NCBI GenBank assembly: GCA_026122225.1
Contig: JANEZZ010001951.1
Span: 372,001-436,000, forward strand
Source of the DNA: Heloderma charlesbogerti
Lineage: Eukaryota; Chordata; Lepidosauria; Squamata; Helodermatidae
Direction of reading: 5' to 3'
Length of the DNA: 64,000 bases
The notes below the pieces were generated by a model. The model was not told the DNA's origin and made no database searches. It saw only the letters and a list, made by a program, of their open reading frames with translations. Shown one piece after another: positions 1 to 11,100 of this stretch; the stretch's first letter is position 1; the number at the start of each line of letters is the position of its first letter. The translations under genes were made by a program, and so were the position numbers.

Positions 1-690
1 AAGGGGATTACTTACCTAAGGATTCCCTACTCATCCCATAGTTGAGCAAGAATGTCCAAAGTTCAAATCCCGCATTCAGTGTACTGATTCACATGACCAA
101 GCCCTAGCAATAGCATATAGACTCTGATAATGGAATTTCTTTTGTCGTCGTCCTATTAATCTACCTGAACTTGCTTTTCTGATGGTGTGCTATGCAGATC
201 AGGCTAGAGATATGGGATATAAAGAGTTAAACACATCCTTGCTTTCAAGTCTATTATAAGTACCTGGTTTAAATCTATCAGACCAGAGGAACTTGAGAGC
301 TGAGCTGCAAATCCAGATGGCATTCCAGAATTAATTAAGCCTGTTACCAAGAAAGAAAATTTGAAAGGCATGACATGGTGATCTAAGATGGTCGCTTTAA
401 TCCAGGTTTTACTGTTTAATTTTTTTGGCTGCTAGGGTTTTTAGTCAGCTGCTCCATGTTATTTACACCGTGAAGGTGTGTAGCCAATTTTCCTTTTATG
501 GAAACATTTAAAATGTAGCAGAATGCCACCTTTTATGAGTATTACATGTACATATGTAGCTGACTTATATTGGCCCAGTTCGCATGATCACTTAAACAAG
601 CCACAGCACGTGCCAGTTGCCATTTGCCTAATTACCCACCCAGGTGCAACTTCTGATGTCATCTGAACCTGGGCAGCAGGGCTTGTTTGA
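1..690. other. no gene recognised; foldback-family fragment near 577
   Basis: No kinesin exon or other coding segment was recognised. From about 577 a motif like the outer end of the foldback family at 22699 appears (GGCCCAGTTCGCATGATC). Confidence 0.5.
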
Positions 691-692
691 GA

Positions 693-1441
693 GGGAACAG
701 AAAAGACAAGGTTCCCAGCCACAAATTCAAAATAAACACTCCCAAGTGTAAGAAGCCTGACAATGATGCACAGGACCAGTAAATTATTTTTTTACAACGT
801 TTATAATACTTGATGGCACAATTATGCTAAATAGTTTTTCAAAATAGCCATATCAGTTACAGACAGTCCATTTTTCAAACACAACATCAGTCATATCTGG
901 CAGTCAATTTTACCAAAACAGTCATGGTGTGCCGGTGACCAGTTGTGGGAGTATCTAAACATTGAGAAGGGTGAGCTGGAAAAATCACAGGGATTATCTC
1001 ACAACTCGCAGATTTAGTGGGCTATTTTCCTTTACCAACCAGTACACCACTGAAAGAATTCAGTCACTCAGGAAAGTGAAAACTATTTCTCAACATTATC
1101 AGTTTCTGTAATTGTTATTAGAACATGTCATGTCTACAGGAGTACCTGAGGAAGACTTTTCATAGTCAAAGCAGAATCACCCCTGGAATCTGTAGACTGC
1201 CACATATAATTGCTATAAGTGTTTTTGTAAAATTGACTGCCAGATATAACTGATATTGTTGTAACTGAAAAATTGACTGACTGTCAATAATTGATATGGC
1301 TGTTTTGAAAAACTATTTAGCATAGTTGTACCATCAATTATTATAAATTTTGTAAATAAATAACATAGTGGTCCAGCGCAGCATTGTCAGGTTTCTTATA
1401 CTGGGGTGTTTATTTTGAATTTGTTTTGGGAGGGAAACAAT
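693..1441. mobile_element. long inverted-repeat (foldback) DNA element
   Basis: The left arm 693-915 is the imperfect reverse complement of 1225-1441. Matching blocks include TAAATAGTTTTTCAAAA, ATATCTGGCAGTCAATTTTA and GTTTATTTTGAATTTG. The loop of about 310 bases between the arms is not symmetric, and there is no transposase reading frame, so this is a non-autonomous snap-back element. Confidence 0.7.
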
Positions 1442-2487
1442 CCTCAACCCATGGGCTTAATAACCCATTGTAACAGCCCACCAGGACTCACCAGACCAAG
1501 TCATCCTTCTTTTGCTAAAAACACCCAGGCAGAGAGGCAGGAGGCAGCTAGGTCTGAGTATAATGTTAAAAGGGAGCACTGCCTGGGGATGGCTCAAGCT
1601 GATAAGGATAGCACAGTACAGCTGTGGGGGAGTGAAGCCTTGGCAGCAACACTTGGACCTCACCAAGATGCTGCTATAAAGCCCTGGGAAGGAGCAGGAA
1701 GAAGAGGGTGGTGAGAAGAGCAAAAGGAGGGAAGACAGGCTGGTGAGAGTTGCTTGAAAGAGGGCAGACAGACACTTTCTGCCAAGGCAGATGCTGGAGG
1801 AGAGCCTCACCTGCAACCATCATCCAGGGCTTCTGTTGCTAGGAGACCTGGAAATTACCAGTTGGCATCCACCAGAAGACCTTAGACATATCCAAGCTGG
1901 GACTTAGCATCCTTCTCTGAGGCCCTTGAAGAGCCACACCCACAGCTTGCTCTGGAGAGCTACTTCCCTAGGAATGGACAACTGCTAGTTAAGAAAAACT
2001 GAAGTGATACCACCTGAAAGTCCAGTACTTCAAAAAGGGAGAGTTGGACATTTTTGAAATTCAAAGCCAGGGAGTGAGGGAGGAAGGCATAATTCCTTTT
2101 CCTGAGCTGCAAGTCTATATTTTTTTCCAACTGGTGCTCAATATAGCATGCTCAGTCCTCATTTGGCTGTGTAGGACAGATTTCCCCCTTAGGTTTTGAA
2201 AAAAAAGACATTTTGCAGTTTTGCATACTTCAGAATTCCACCAAGGAGGCCAGTATCCCACTTCTCTCAGTGGCCCTGTTTTGGCTTGCATCACTTGAGT
2301 TTTCTATAAGGAGTGGAAATTATCTGTACAAATGGTTTGTTATGGGGCTTGTATTTCAGAATAGTTTGAATTTTGTGTGCTGACGTACCTGTTTTTGACA
2401 CTGACCAAACAGAAGATTCTGCTTTTTGATCCAAAGAGGTCACGGAGCTCAACTAATCTAGACCAACTACTGAAATAAAATATGATA
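1442..2487. other. no feature recognised
   Basis: About 1 kb upstream of KIF25 exon A. Short open frames on both strands overlap each other and show no known motif, so no gene is called. Confidence 0.5.
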
Positions 2488-2495
2488 GCCTACAC

Positions 2496-2640
2496 AAGTC
2501 TTCCCCAGACTGGTGCCCTCCTTGGACTACAATGTCTTGGATTACAATGCCCATTGAGCATGACCATTGGCCATGCTGACTAGGTCCGATGGGAGTTGTA
2601 ATCCAAAAACTTCTGGGGGGTACCAGATTGGGGAAGGATG
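2496..2640. mobile_element. hAT-type palindromic MITE
   Basis: Imperfect palindrome with ends AAGTCTTCCCCAGAC and (reverse) CATCCTTCCCCAATC. It is flanked by GCCTACAC (2488-2495) and TCCTACAC (2641-2648), a 7/8 match to an 8-bp target-site duplication. Confidence 0.75.
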
Positions 2641-2859
2641 TCCTACACCAAATACATTTCTACCAAATGCCTGTCCAACATTTTCTTTAAAACCTCTAAG
2701 GAAGGATATTCTATAACAGTGATCAGAAACTAGCACAGTTTCTGAATCAGAAACTGATTCAGACACAGATCAGAAACTAGCACAGGCCAAATCCATCCCT
2801 TTGATAGATATTGTTTAGGTCTCTAACTTCTTTTCTCTCTGAATCAGTAGAGTGTAGAT

Positions 2860-3105
2860 GAGAGCCAGTTGGGGATAATGTTTAAAGTGTTGGACTACGA
2901 CTGAGGAGACCTGGTTCAAATCCCCACTTAGCTATGAAGCTTACTTTGTGACTCTGGCTTGCTCACTTTCCTGCAGCCTCACCTATCTCATAGGGCTGTT
3001 ATGAGGATAAATAAAGTGTGTGTGTGTGGGGGGGGAATATCACCTTGAGCTCCTTTGAAGAAAGGTGGGATATAAATGTAATGGATAGCTAGATAAATAA
3101 GATAG
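2860..3105 (+). repeat. MIR-like tRNA-derived SINE (CORE-SINE)
   Basis: Head AGAGCCAGTT, a B-box-like GGTTCAAATCCCC, core ATGAAGCTTACTTTGTGACT and a tail ending GGTGGGATATAAATGTAA. The order matches MIR/CORE-SINEs. A TG tract followed by a G run lies at about 3018-3036. Confidence 0.75.
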
Positions 3106-4090
3106 ATGAGCAGCATCATTCTTTGGCAAGAGGACATGATAAGCAGACGCATTTGATAGGTTGGCGCACTCCTCTCTCTTAAAGTGACCCTCCAATAAAG
3201 CTTCTTGCTGACCAGTGTTCTATAAGCGCCTTAGGGAGATTTTTCCCCCCATCACTGATTTTTACAGTAGTATCTGTACCTTCCAAATGTTTAGCCTAAA
3301 TCTATCTGTCCTGCAATATAAATCCATTGTTTCCATTTCTGTCTTCAAAAGAGATTATTACCAATTATTCTCCCCACCTTTTTTCTCCGGGCAGTTTTCT
3401 ATACCCTCCAATATCTCACCATTACTCCACTTGAAACTGCATGAGTCACAAGACTATCAATTTAACCTTAACAAATGATACCACTTGTCCTGAAAAGCAT
3501 GGGAAAACTCAGGCGTGAGAATGGAGGTCTTGGGTTGGCATAGAAACCCATTCTATGCCAACCCAACTGTAGCCACAACTCTGCTAACAGAGAACTATGC
3601 AATTTTAATGGGGATTAATTTATTGTTGAAAGAAGGCAGGGTATATTCCAATGATGAATTCTGGCATAGCCCTGTCCACATTCAGCATTTTTTAGAACTG
3701 CAGTTGCTACAAAACGTTAAATGGCATGTGATTTGAAAACAACGTAATTGGAACAAAATTACTTCAGATTTGGGGAGGCCTGAAAGCTGTTGAAAGACTG
3801 TGGTAAATAAAATTAGGAGTTATTTTCAGTCTGTTTATTGAAGGATTTTTGTCTTTAAATTTGCTAGTGGACCAAATGATCTCCCCTCCCCACCCCCTAG
3901 AGTCTTGTAAATCTTGGCTTGAGAACTATCACTTCAGTTCCAAAGTCTAAAAAGGGTTTATGTTTTTATTGCAAGTAAAGCATGGTATTTTATTTCAGTG
4001 TTTGAGCTCATTCATCCTGATAAAGCCCTAGAATCTTTTTCATATGGATGGTTTTGGCTACTGATACTGGGGGTATGAGAGGCTGGCTAT
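3106..4090. other. no gene recognised; one short perfect hairpin
   Basis: Unique-looking DNA. The only structure seen is 3530-3566, with 16-bp perfect arms (TTGGGTTGGCATAGAA) around a 5-base loop. Confidence 0.5.
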
Positions 4091-4099
4091 TGCCATGGC

Positions 4100-4466
4100 A
4101 ACGACTTGCTTTAAGAGTTAACCCAACAATTGCCCACGGTTTGTTGTTGGGTTAAATTTGGGTTGTTTAACCCCTAAACAACCCAGGATTTCCAGGTTCG
4201 GATGTCTCGAAACAACCCAGGATTGTTCGGTGTGTAGCAGTTCTGTTTGTGGCAGCCTAAATGATCAGTTCACTGCACACCCACCCCTCCAGACTGCAGC
4301 ACTGCAGTACCATGTATTGAAGACAGGATATGTCTACATGGCTTTAGCAATGTAGGATTGTTCCTGGGTTGTTGTTTAATATCTGAAAGGGTTTACACAA
4401 GGTGCTCATCCCTGGCAATTCCTGGGTTAAACAATCCAGGAATTACCACTGTGGCATGTGAACTGA
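4100..4466. mobile_element. AACAACCC-type foldback element
   Basis: Many inverted copies of AACAACCCAGG and its complement, ending GGCATGTGAACTGAG like the family at 22699-23127. It contains the first copy of a direct repeat (4248-4356). Confidence 0.55.
4248..4356 (+). repeat. direct repeat, copy 1
   Basis: About 109 bases, roughly 92% identical by eye to 4914-5022. Shared blocks include GCAGCCTAAATGATCAGTTC and GTATTGAAGACAGGATATGT. The copies lie 666 bases apart in the same orientation. Confidence 0.85.
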
Positions 4467-4913
4467 GTGTCATTTCCTCTTCCCTCATCTGAGTCAAAGC
4501 ACTGCCTATTCTTTTCTCTAGCTCAGGAGAGGCCAGACATTAAGTCTGCGTGATCTACTTTGTGTTGCTAGAACCTCAAGGTCTACCAGCTGGTGCCTCT
4601 GAGCAGTTACGGAACACAGCAGTTTCTTTTGGGCAGCAGAAGTGAGCTGATCTCACCGTCCTTCCACATACAAAAATATATTCCTAGTTACCCTAGCTTT
4701 CTTCGTTCCAGCAGTATAATTTGTGGGGGCGGGGGGTAATTTTGTTGTTGCTGTTGTTAAAACAATTAGAATTTAGAATTCCTTGCTGATCTACCGTAAA
4801 TCACCCAGAGATCTACCATAGATCCTGAACTACCTTCTGCCCACCCCTGGTCTAGCTGATATTCATATTTCTGATGGAGATACAGGGAAGGGCCAACTTC
4901 ATGCAGCTGTGTG

Positions 4914-5022
4914 TGTGGCAGCCTAAATGATCAGTTCACTGCACCCCCACCACTCCAGACTGCGGCACTGTGGAACCATGTATTGAAGACAGGATATGTC
5001 TACATGGCTTTTGCAATTTGGA
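4914..5022 (+). repeat. direct repeat, copy 2
   Basis: Partner of 4248-4356, ending about 107 bases before KIF25 exon A. It lies outside the foldback element that holds copy 1. Confidence 0.85.
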
Positions 5023-5129
5023 AGTTCTTAATAGTCCTTCTTTGTGGTGAACCTTTAAGCATACATGTTCTTTTTATTTAGATTTTAATAATATATGTTT
5101 TAATTCTTACCACTCTTGTTTTCTGTTAG

Positions 5130-5197
5130 GAAACTGTTTTTGTAAAATGCAGCCGCTCTGGTCATGCTTTGATAAACAAGACGTTCCAGTATGAAAG
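5130..5197 (+). CDS. KIF25: KIF25 exon A (first recognised exon, early motor strand)
   Basis: A 68-nt exon between acceptor TTCTGTTAG and donor GTGGGT. It reads [20 protein letters not shown], then YE, and its last two bases AG are completed to Arg by the first base of the next exon. This is the motor segment just before the conserved F-x-F/Y-E-R-V-Y/F strand of kinesin-14s. It begins in phase 0, so the preceding exon should end on a whole codon. It is too short to be found by ORF length; the joined reading frame and the exact match of phases to 11116 support it. Confidence 0.82.
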
Positions 5198-8100
5198 GTG
5201 GGTGGTCTTGAGAACCATTGTGGCTTTGGCTTTTTTTAAAATTGAATTTGTAATGGGCTTTGATAATGGGTCTCTTACCATTCCAAAGACTCCTGCATTT
5301 GCAATGTCCTCTTGAATCTTCAAGCCTTAAAATTGTAAAACAAAATAGAATTCCAAGCTCCCTGTGAGCTAAAACCAAATTATTTTATTCCTCTTTACTT
5401 GAAAAGTATTATGTCTCTAGCCAGTTTGAGTTTTGGAGAAGAACTTAGAGCAGGGGAACCTCATGCCCAGTGGCCAGATCTGTCCCTCCAGGGGTCCTCA
5501 GAAGGCACACCCTTTCCCCAACTCCTTTCTCCCAGCCACCAATACTTGGGTGGTTTTCTGGCTTTTCCCCCATTCTAAAAGTTTGAAATGTCACTCCTAA
5601 GTCTTAGTTACTGACTGTAAGAGCTTTAAGCTAAAATAAATAGTTATTTTTAGTATTTTGGCCCTGCTCCCTTTGCCTTTGGTCCTACCCATCACTGAAA
5701 TGCAGCCCCTGAGAGCTTTCCCGAAATGTAATTTGGCCCTCAGGCTGAAAGAGGTTCTTCGCCCCTGACCTAGAGTATGATTTTTAAACACATAAGAATG
5801 TCACCTTCAGGGTTAATCTGGTACTCAGATAATGTTCCATGGAGAAACATCTCACAATAGTATGTAAGATGTTTCTCCATGGTGTGATCCTGTGCCTCTG
5901 GGGTGTCTGTTATGATTATTGCAACTGCATAGCGGCCTGTGATCACATGTGTAGTTTTTGGGAACAATGTTGTTCCAGGAACGGAATAAGTGACCAATTG
6001 ATCGAGGTGTGAGGATGACAACCAAAAGCACAAATATTTTATTTCACCTCAGGCTTCTTTTTAAGACAAAAGCTGTTCATACTCCTTTTACCAATAAGTA
6101 ATAAATGACCTAACAAAAGCTATCACCTTACCTGTTCTGTATCTCTTATTTTCTGGGACCAACAGACATTATTTTTATGCTAAAAACATGCTGCCTTGGA
6201 GCAGGAGGACCCAGCTATACTTCCAAATGTAGACTAGTAGCAAGTATTCCTGTCAGGCGCAGAGCCTCGCCTCATTGGTTCATATGAAGGAAGTAACCAG
6301 TTCCTTAAATTTTAATAAAGAAAACTCTTTCCAGTTCACAATGTTACAGCTTTTATAGAACACTCCAGATGTGTGACAATGTATGTTTAGATACCCCCTC
6401 CTCTAAAAGAGGAGAGTTAAAATGGTAAATTCCCTCAAAGAATGTAGCCCTTGGAAGTGTGTTTTTCTGTGTCCCTGCACAGATTATTCTTATAAACAGT
6501 AGAGCATATGGTTCTTATGAACTTCAAATGTTTATTTTTTTTAGCAACTTTTTTTAATGGAACTAATAAATGTCAAAATACTTGATTCCATTTTTAAAAA
6601 AAAACAGCCCTCTAGCTTTTCAGTATTTTATGCTTTTAAATATACTTTTGCTAGCGAAAAAGTGAAGTTCTTAAAAAAATAGTTTTTTTTTAATTTTCAG
6701 GATGAAATTAACGTTAAGAAGCATGTGGCTGTCATTTTGCATGGACAGATCCCTTGGGACTGCCTTGTTTTTATTATCTGTCTGGTGTAGGAAAACATAT
6801 TTGAATGAAGTTAGTATGCCTTTTTGCATCCCATCTGAATACCAGATAGATCCTTAATGTAGCAAGATCCTTAATGTAGCAAGGTTTGTTGTTGTTCTTG
6901 TTATTAATTGTTATTATTGTCAATATTTTATAATACTTCTAAGCCACTTAATATATTAAAACCCCTAAGCAGTTTACATTAAAATGCATCATAAGATAAA
7001 AACAAGATAAGAATAATAAATGAAAACAGTTAAAAACAATTAAAACATTACATCATCGTAACAGTAAAATAGGGTGGTAACAAAGTCCCATACAGGACAG
7101 GGAAAGCCTGTGTGAATAGGTGTGTTTTCAAGAGGCATTTAAAACTTACTACCCTTTCTGCCTCTTGAATCACACCTGGAAGAGTGTTCCCAAATACTAT
7201 CTACTTGTCTTTAAGAATGTAACTGAGATTTTTATAGGATGAAAAATAATTATGATTTTTGCAAGGGAAAACCCACCCCATTAAATATTACAACAATACT
7301 AATTAACATCTACTGCTACTATTAGGTTGAGCTTTAGGTGATAACTGGCATTCTCACTTGATTTTCTGAACCTGTGAAATTATTGGCAGAGAGCAACTGT
7401 TTGCTTTCATCACTGCAGGCAGCTACCTAATATTAGGATGGTGAAAAATGGTATTTTTGTCTCATCATGAGATTCTTTCCCCAGGTCACTGTATAGTGAG
7501 ATCCATGTGGAAGTGGGTCATGGGAAAAATCAAACATACTTTGGGATCATAGGCCAACAAGCCTCTGAGGTTGTGCCGGTCCATGATCTGAATGCATATT
7601 GGACCATTTCCAGTATGATGTGGCTCTCATAGTGAGGCACTTGAAGGGGGAGGGGGGAAGCCTCCATATTATAGGACTCAAATATTCATGCCTGCCCCCA
7701 TGGAAGGCAAGCTTGACAGCTTATTACAAAACAAAATTGGTGGTGGTATTATTATACGAAGCTAATTACAACATAAGCAACTCTGCCCATTAAATCAAGC
7801 ACTGGCATACTGATCCTTGTACATCCTCTAGATCTTTGCAGAAGCACAGTCTGGGTCATAACAATGATACCTAACTTCAGGCTTTTAAGGAATTCCTTTA
7901 TAGCCTCAGAATACCTTCCAAAATCTCAGAAGAAGGTAGACACCATAGCACAGCTGTTAAAACTGAAGCTAGAAATCAAGTAATATACTTCTGTATGCAG
8001 ACCAAAAAAATAAAAAACCGGAAAATGAAAAGTGTTTACGACTTACTTGTGGGTAAGCATGGATACAATTACATTATATGTGGATCAATTATGATGAAAA

Positions 8101-11100
8101 ATCAGCTAATGGTGTTTAGGATTGCAGAGGAATAGGGTTTTTTTTCCCTTTACTGTGCTAACTGTATATGAATTTGAATTTTTATTTGTTGTTTCAACCA
8201 TCATGGTTATATCAACCACAAATGCATACACCAAAAATACATAAATACTGATATACATACACAAACTCTACAATACAAAGGATTTAAAATAATAAAAAAG
8301 ATGCTGATGCGACTTTACCTTAAGAGATACCTGTAAGTATATAGGGGTTAAAACTATGCCATTACAGTTCACCATATTGACCTCCGCAAATCTTCTCATC
8401 CATAAATCTTCTCAATCAGTGCTATCTGATTTTGTTGTGTCTTTCTATTCGTATTAGGAGTGGAATCAGAGAGAGAGCTTTGGGAATTGGGTGTTATAGA
8501 AATGAAAAATAAATACATAAATAAAATCATTCACTAGTAATAACAGTTAACTAGGTATTGGGAGTAGGGGAGGGCAGAAGAGGGTACATGGAAGGGCAGG
8601 TTGAAGGAGTGATCTGCTTAGGGCCTGGTAACAGAATGCTGCTTGTTCATTACAAAATAAAGAAGTGCTTGGTATTATTCCTGGTGGTGGAAGAGGAAGG
8701 GGATAAAGCATTAAAGTGTTTCTAGCAGCTGTCCTGTGGTGTGACCCATCTGGTATAAGTGCTGCCAGAAGATGAGACAGGTCTAGAAAAGTGATAGTGC
8801 AGGCCACATACTGAGTACTTTTTGCTTCCCTGCCTAGTTGCTCCTTAATTACACTACCTTCTAATCTTCTTGAAGTACAGTTGATGCAGTTGTAATTGTG
8901 AGGATTCCTTAACTGTGGTTAGCCCTCCTTCACCATTTATTTTGCCAGTATCAACCTGCCATTGGGGTTCATGGACCCCTTTAAAATCCAACCTGGGAAT
9001 AAAGATATTGACCTGATTCAGATGACACCATAGCCCACTGTCTATTAATTAACCTTCGGGGCGCCATGGCATCTGCCATTATGAATATACAAGCCCCGAC
9101 CAGGGCTTGTGGTTTTGTCCAAACCCAGGCAGTGGGGGTTATTTGAGGGTTTAACAACCCTCGCATAACTGACAGTCTGCTAAATTAACCCACAGTGGGA
9201 TGTCATGTGAACTGGCCCATTATTTGATTTTGAGATGATACCAGTTTTACATTTAAAAAAACAAATTGTATTGGTATCAGTTTCTAAAAACAGTGCAACA
9301 CAAAAACGTTTGAGGTACATTGGACACCACAATGTTAACTAGTTTCTTTTCTTTTAAACGAAAAGGCATGTGCAGAGAGCAATAAGTATCTATTCATTTT
9401 GTTAAGGGCGTACAAACCTGTGACGTGTTGGTCAGTGATCTGTCCACCTGGGTGAATGGTGTTCAGCCTGTTCTAGGTGGGGTTGCACTCCTCCTAAAGC
9501 AGGGTGGGCAACTTGTGGCCCTCCAGGTGTTTTGGCCTACAGCTCCCAGTATTTCTCACCATTGGCTGTGCTGGCTATGGCTGATGGGAGTTGTAAATCA
9601 AAATATCTGGAAGGACACAAGTTGGCTACCCCTGATATAAAGGATAAGGTTTGCAGTTCAAGTGACCACTTTGGACTGAAGCACCTTTTAACAGTTGATA
9701 TGCCAGCTGTGACATTACCTGAACAGAGATAGCTTGGCTACAACTAACCATGCTCTGGTAACCTCCTGTTTAGATTATTGCAATGCATTATAGGTGGGTG
9801 AAAAACTGCCTTTTTCAAAACAGTTCAGAAACTGCAATTGGTCCAGAATAGGGCCACACGATTATTGACTGGGACTGGACAATTTGACCATATTATGCTT
9901 GTGCTTTGTCAGCTGACTGCCTTCCAGTCTGTTTCCAGGCCCAATTTAAAGTGCTGGTTTTAACCTTTGAAGTCCTAAATGGCTTGGAACCTGAAATACC
10001 TCCTTCTCCCATACCTGTACTTTAAGATCACCTTCAGAGGCCCTGTTCCAAGTGCCCTGTCTAATGAGGTGAAGTGTGCAACATCCAGTGAGAGGCACCC
10101 TGGTAGCAGCCTCTCTAGCCTTCCTAAAGAGGTTTGCCTGGCACCATCTTCATGGTCTTTTCAGCACCAAGTGAAGACTTTTTTGTTCACCCAGGCCTTT
10201 TAAATTACTCACATAGTCTGGGCCTCTCCGTTTTAAAATCTGCATTCTAACTCTGGGGTTGCTGTGAGTTTCTGTTGCTGTATTTGTGCTGCTTTTGATT
10301 TTATGGGTTTATATTTTATTTTTTATTTAAATTGTTTTCATACTTATTTTTTATAAGCAGCCCAGAGAACTTTATGTTATTGGGCAGCATATAAACATAT
10401 TTAAAAAAAACATGATTTCAAATCCTGGTTAAGAGAGAACTGGCTTGCCTTATCTGTGATTAATGTCAGTGCCAGCATAATGCTCAACCATGGTTACAGT
10501 TGGGGAGTGGGTTGAGGCAGGAAATTGCTCCAGAGAGGGGACATCTTAACCATAGTTAGGAGATTCCCTCTGTTATATCTGTACATGCCATGAGTGTCAA
10601 TTTTGTGTTTTGATTTTACTATAAGAGCAAACAACTAACCTGGCATTTTGTTTGGTTTGTTTCTTTCTTTAAAAAATGCACTTTGACCATTTCAGGCTGA
10701 AGGAAAGCTGTATGAAGCTCAAAGGCTCATTTTTTCCTGGCACTTCTACCAACACTTTTAGTCCAATAAACATATCTTAACCTAGCCTGTGTCTCTAGAA
10801 ATAGCTCAGATTTGACAAGGACCTACAGGCTTGGTAGTGTCCAGAACACTTTAAATTCCTTGCATCTGGCTATCGAAACAGAGTTGTGGCTCAACTCTCT
10901 CTGTTTAATTTCCTGATGTCTAAACCAGCTTCAGCATAGGCAGGAGTAATTCCTCTCCTTAGATCTTAGTGCTTCTGAAGAAAATACGTATTGTTAAATT
11001 AATACAAAGAAGTCAATGAGTAACACTACTCTCTTTTTTGTTCTTGTTCTTTATTCACTTTGAACATTTATAGACCAATTTCCCACAATGACAGAATCAT

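Noticed and set aside
1406..1816. Overlapping frames on both strands as a first KIF25 exon
   Set aside because: No kinesin N-terminal motif, no splice donor in the required phase, and both frames are equally open, as expected by chance.
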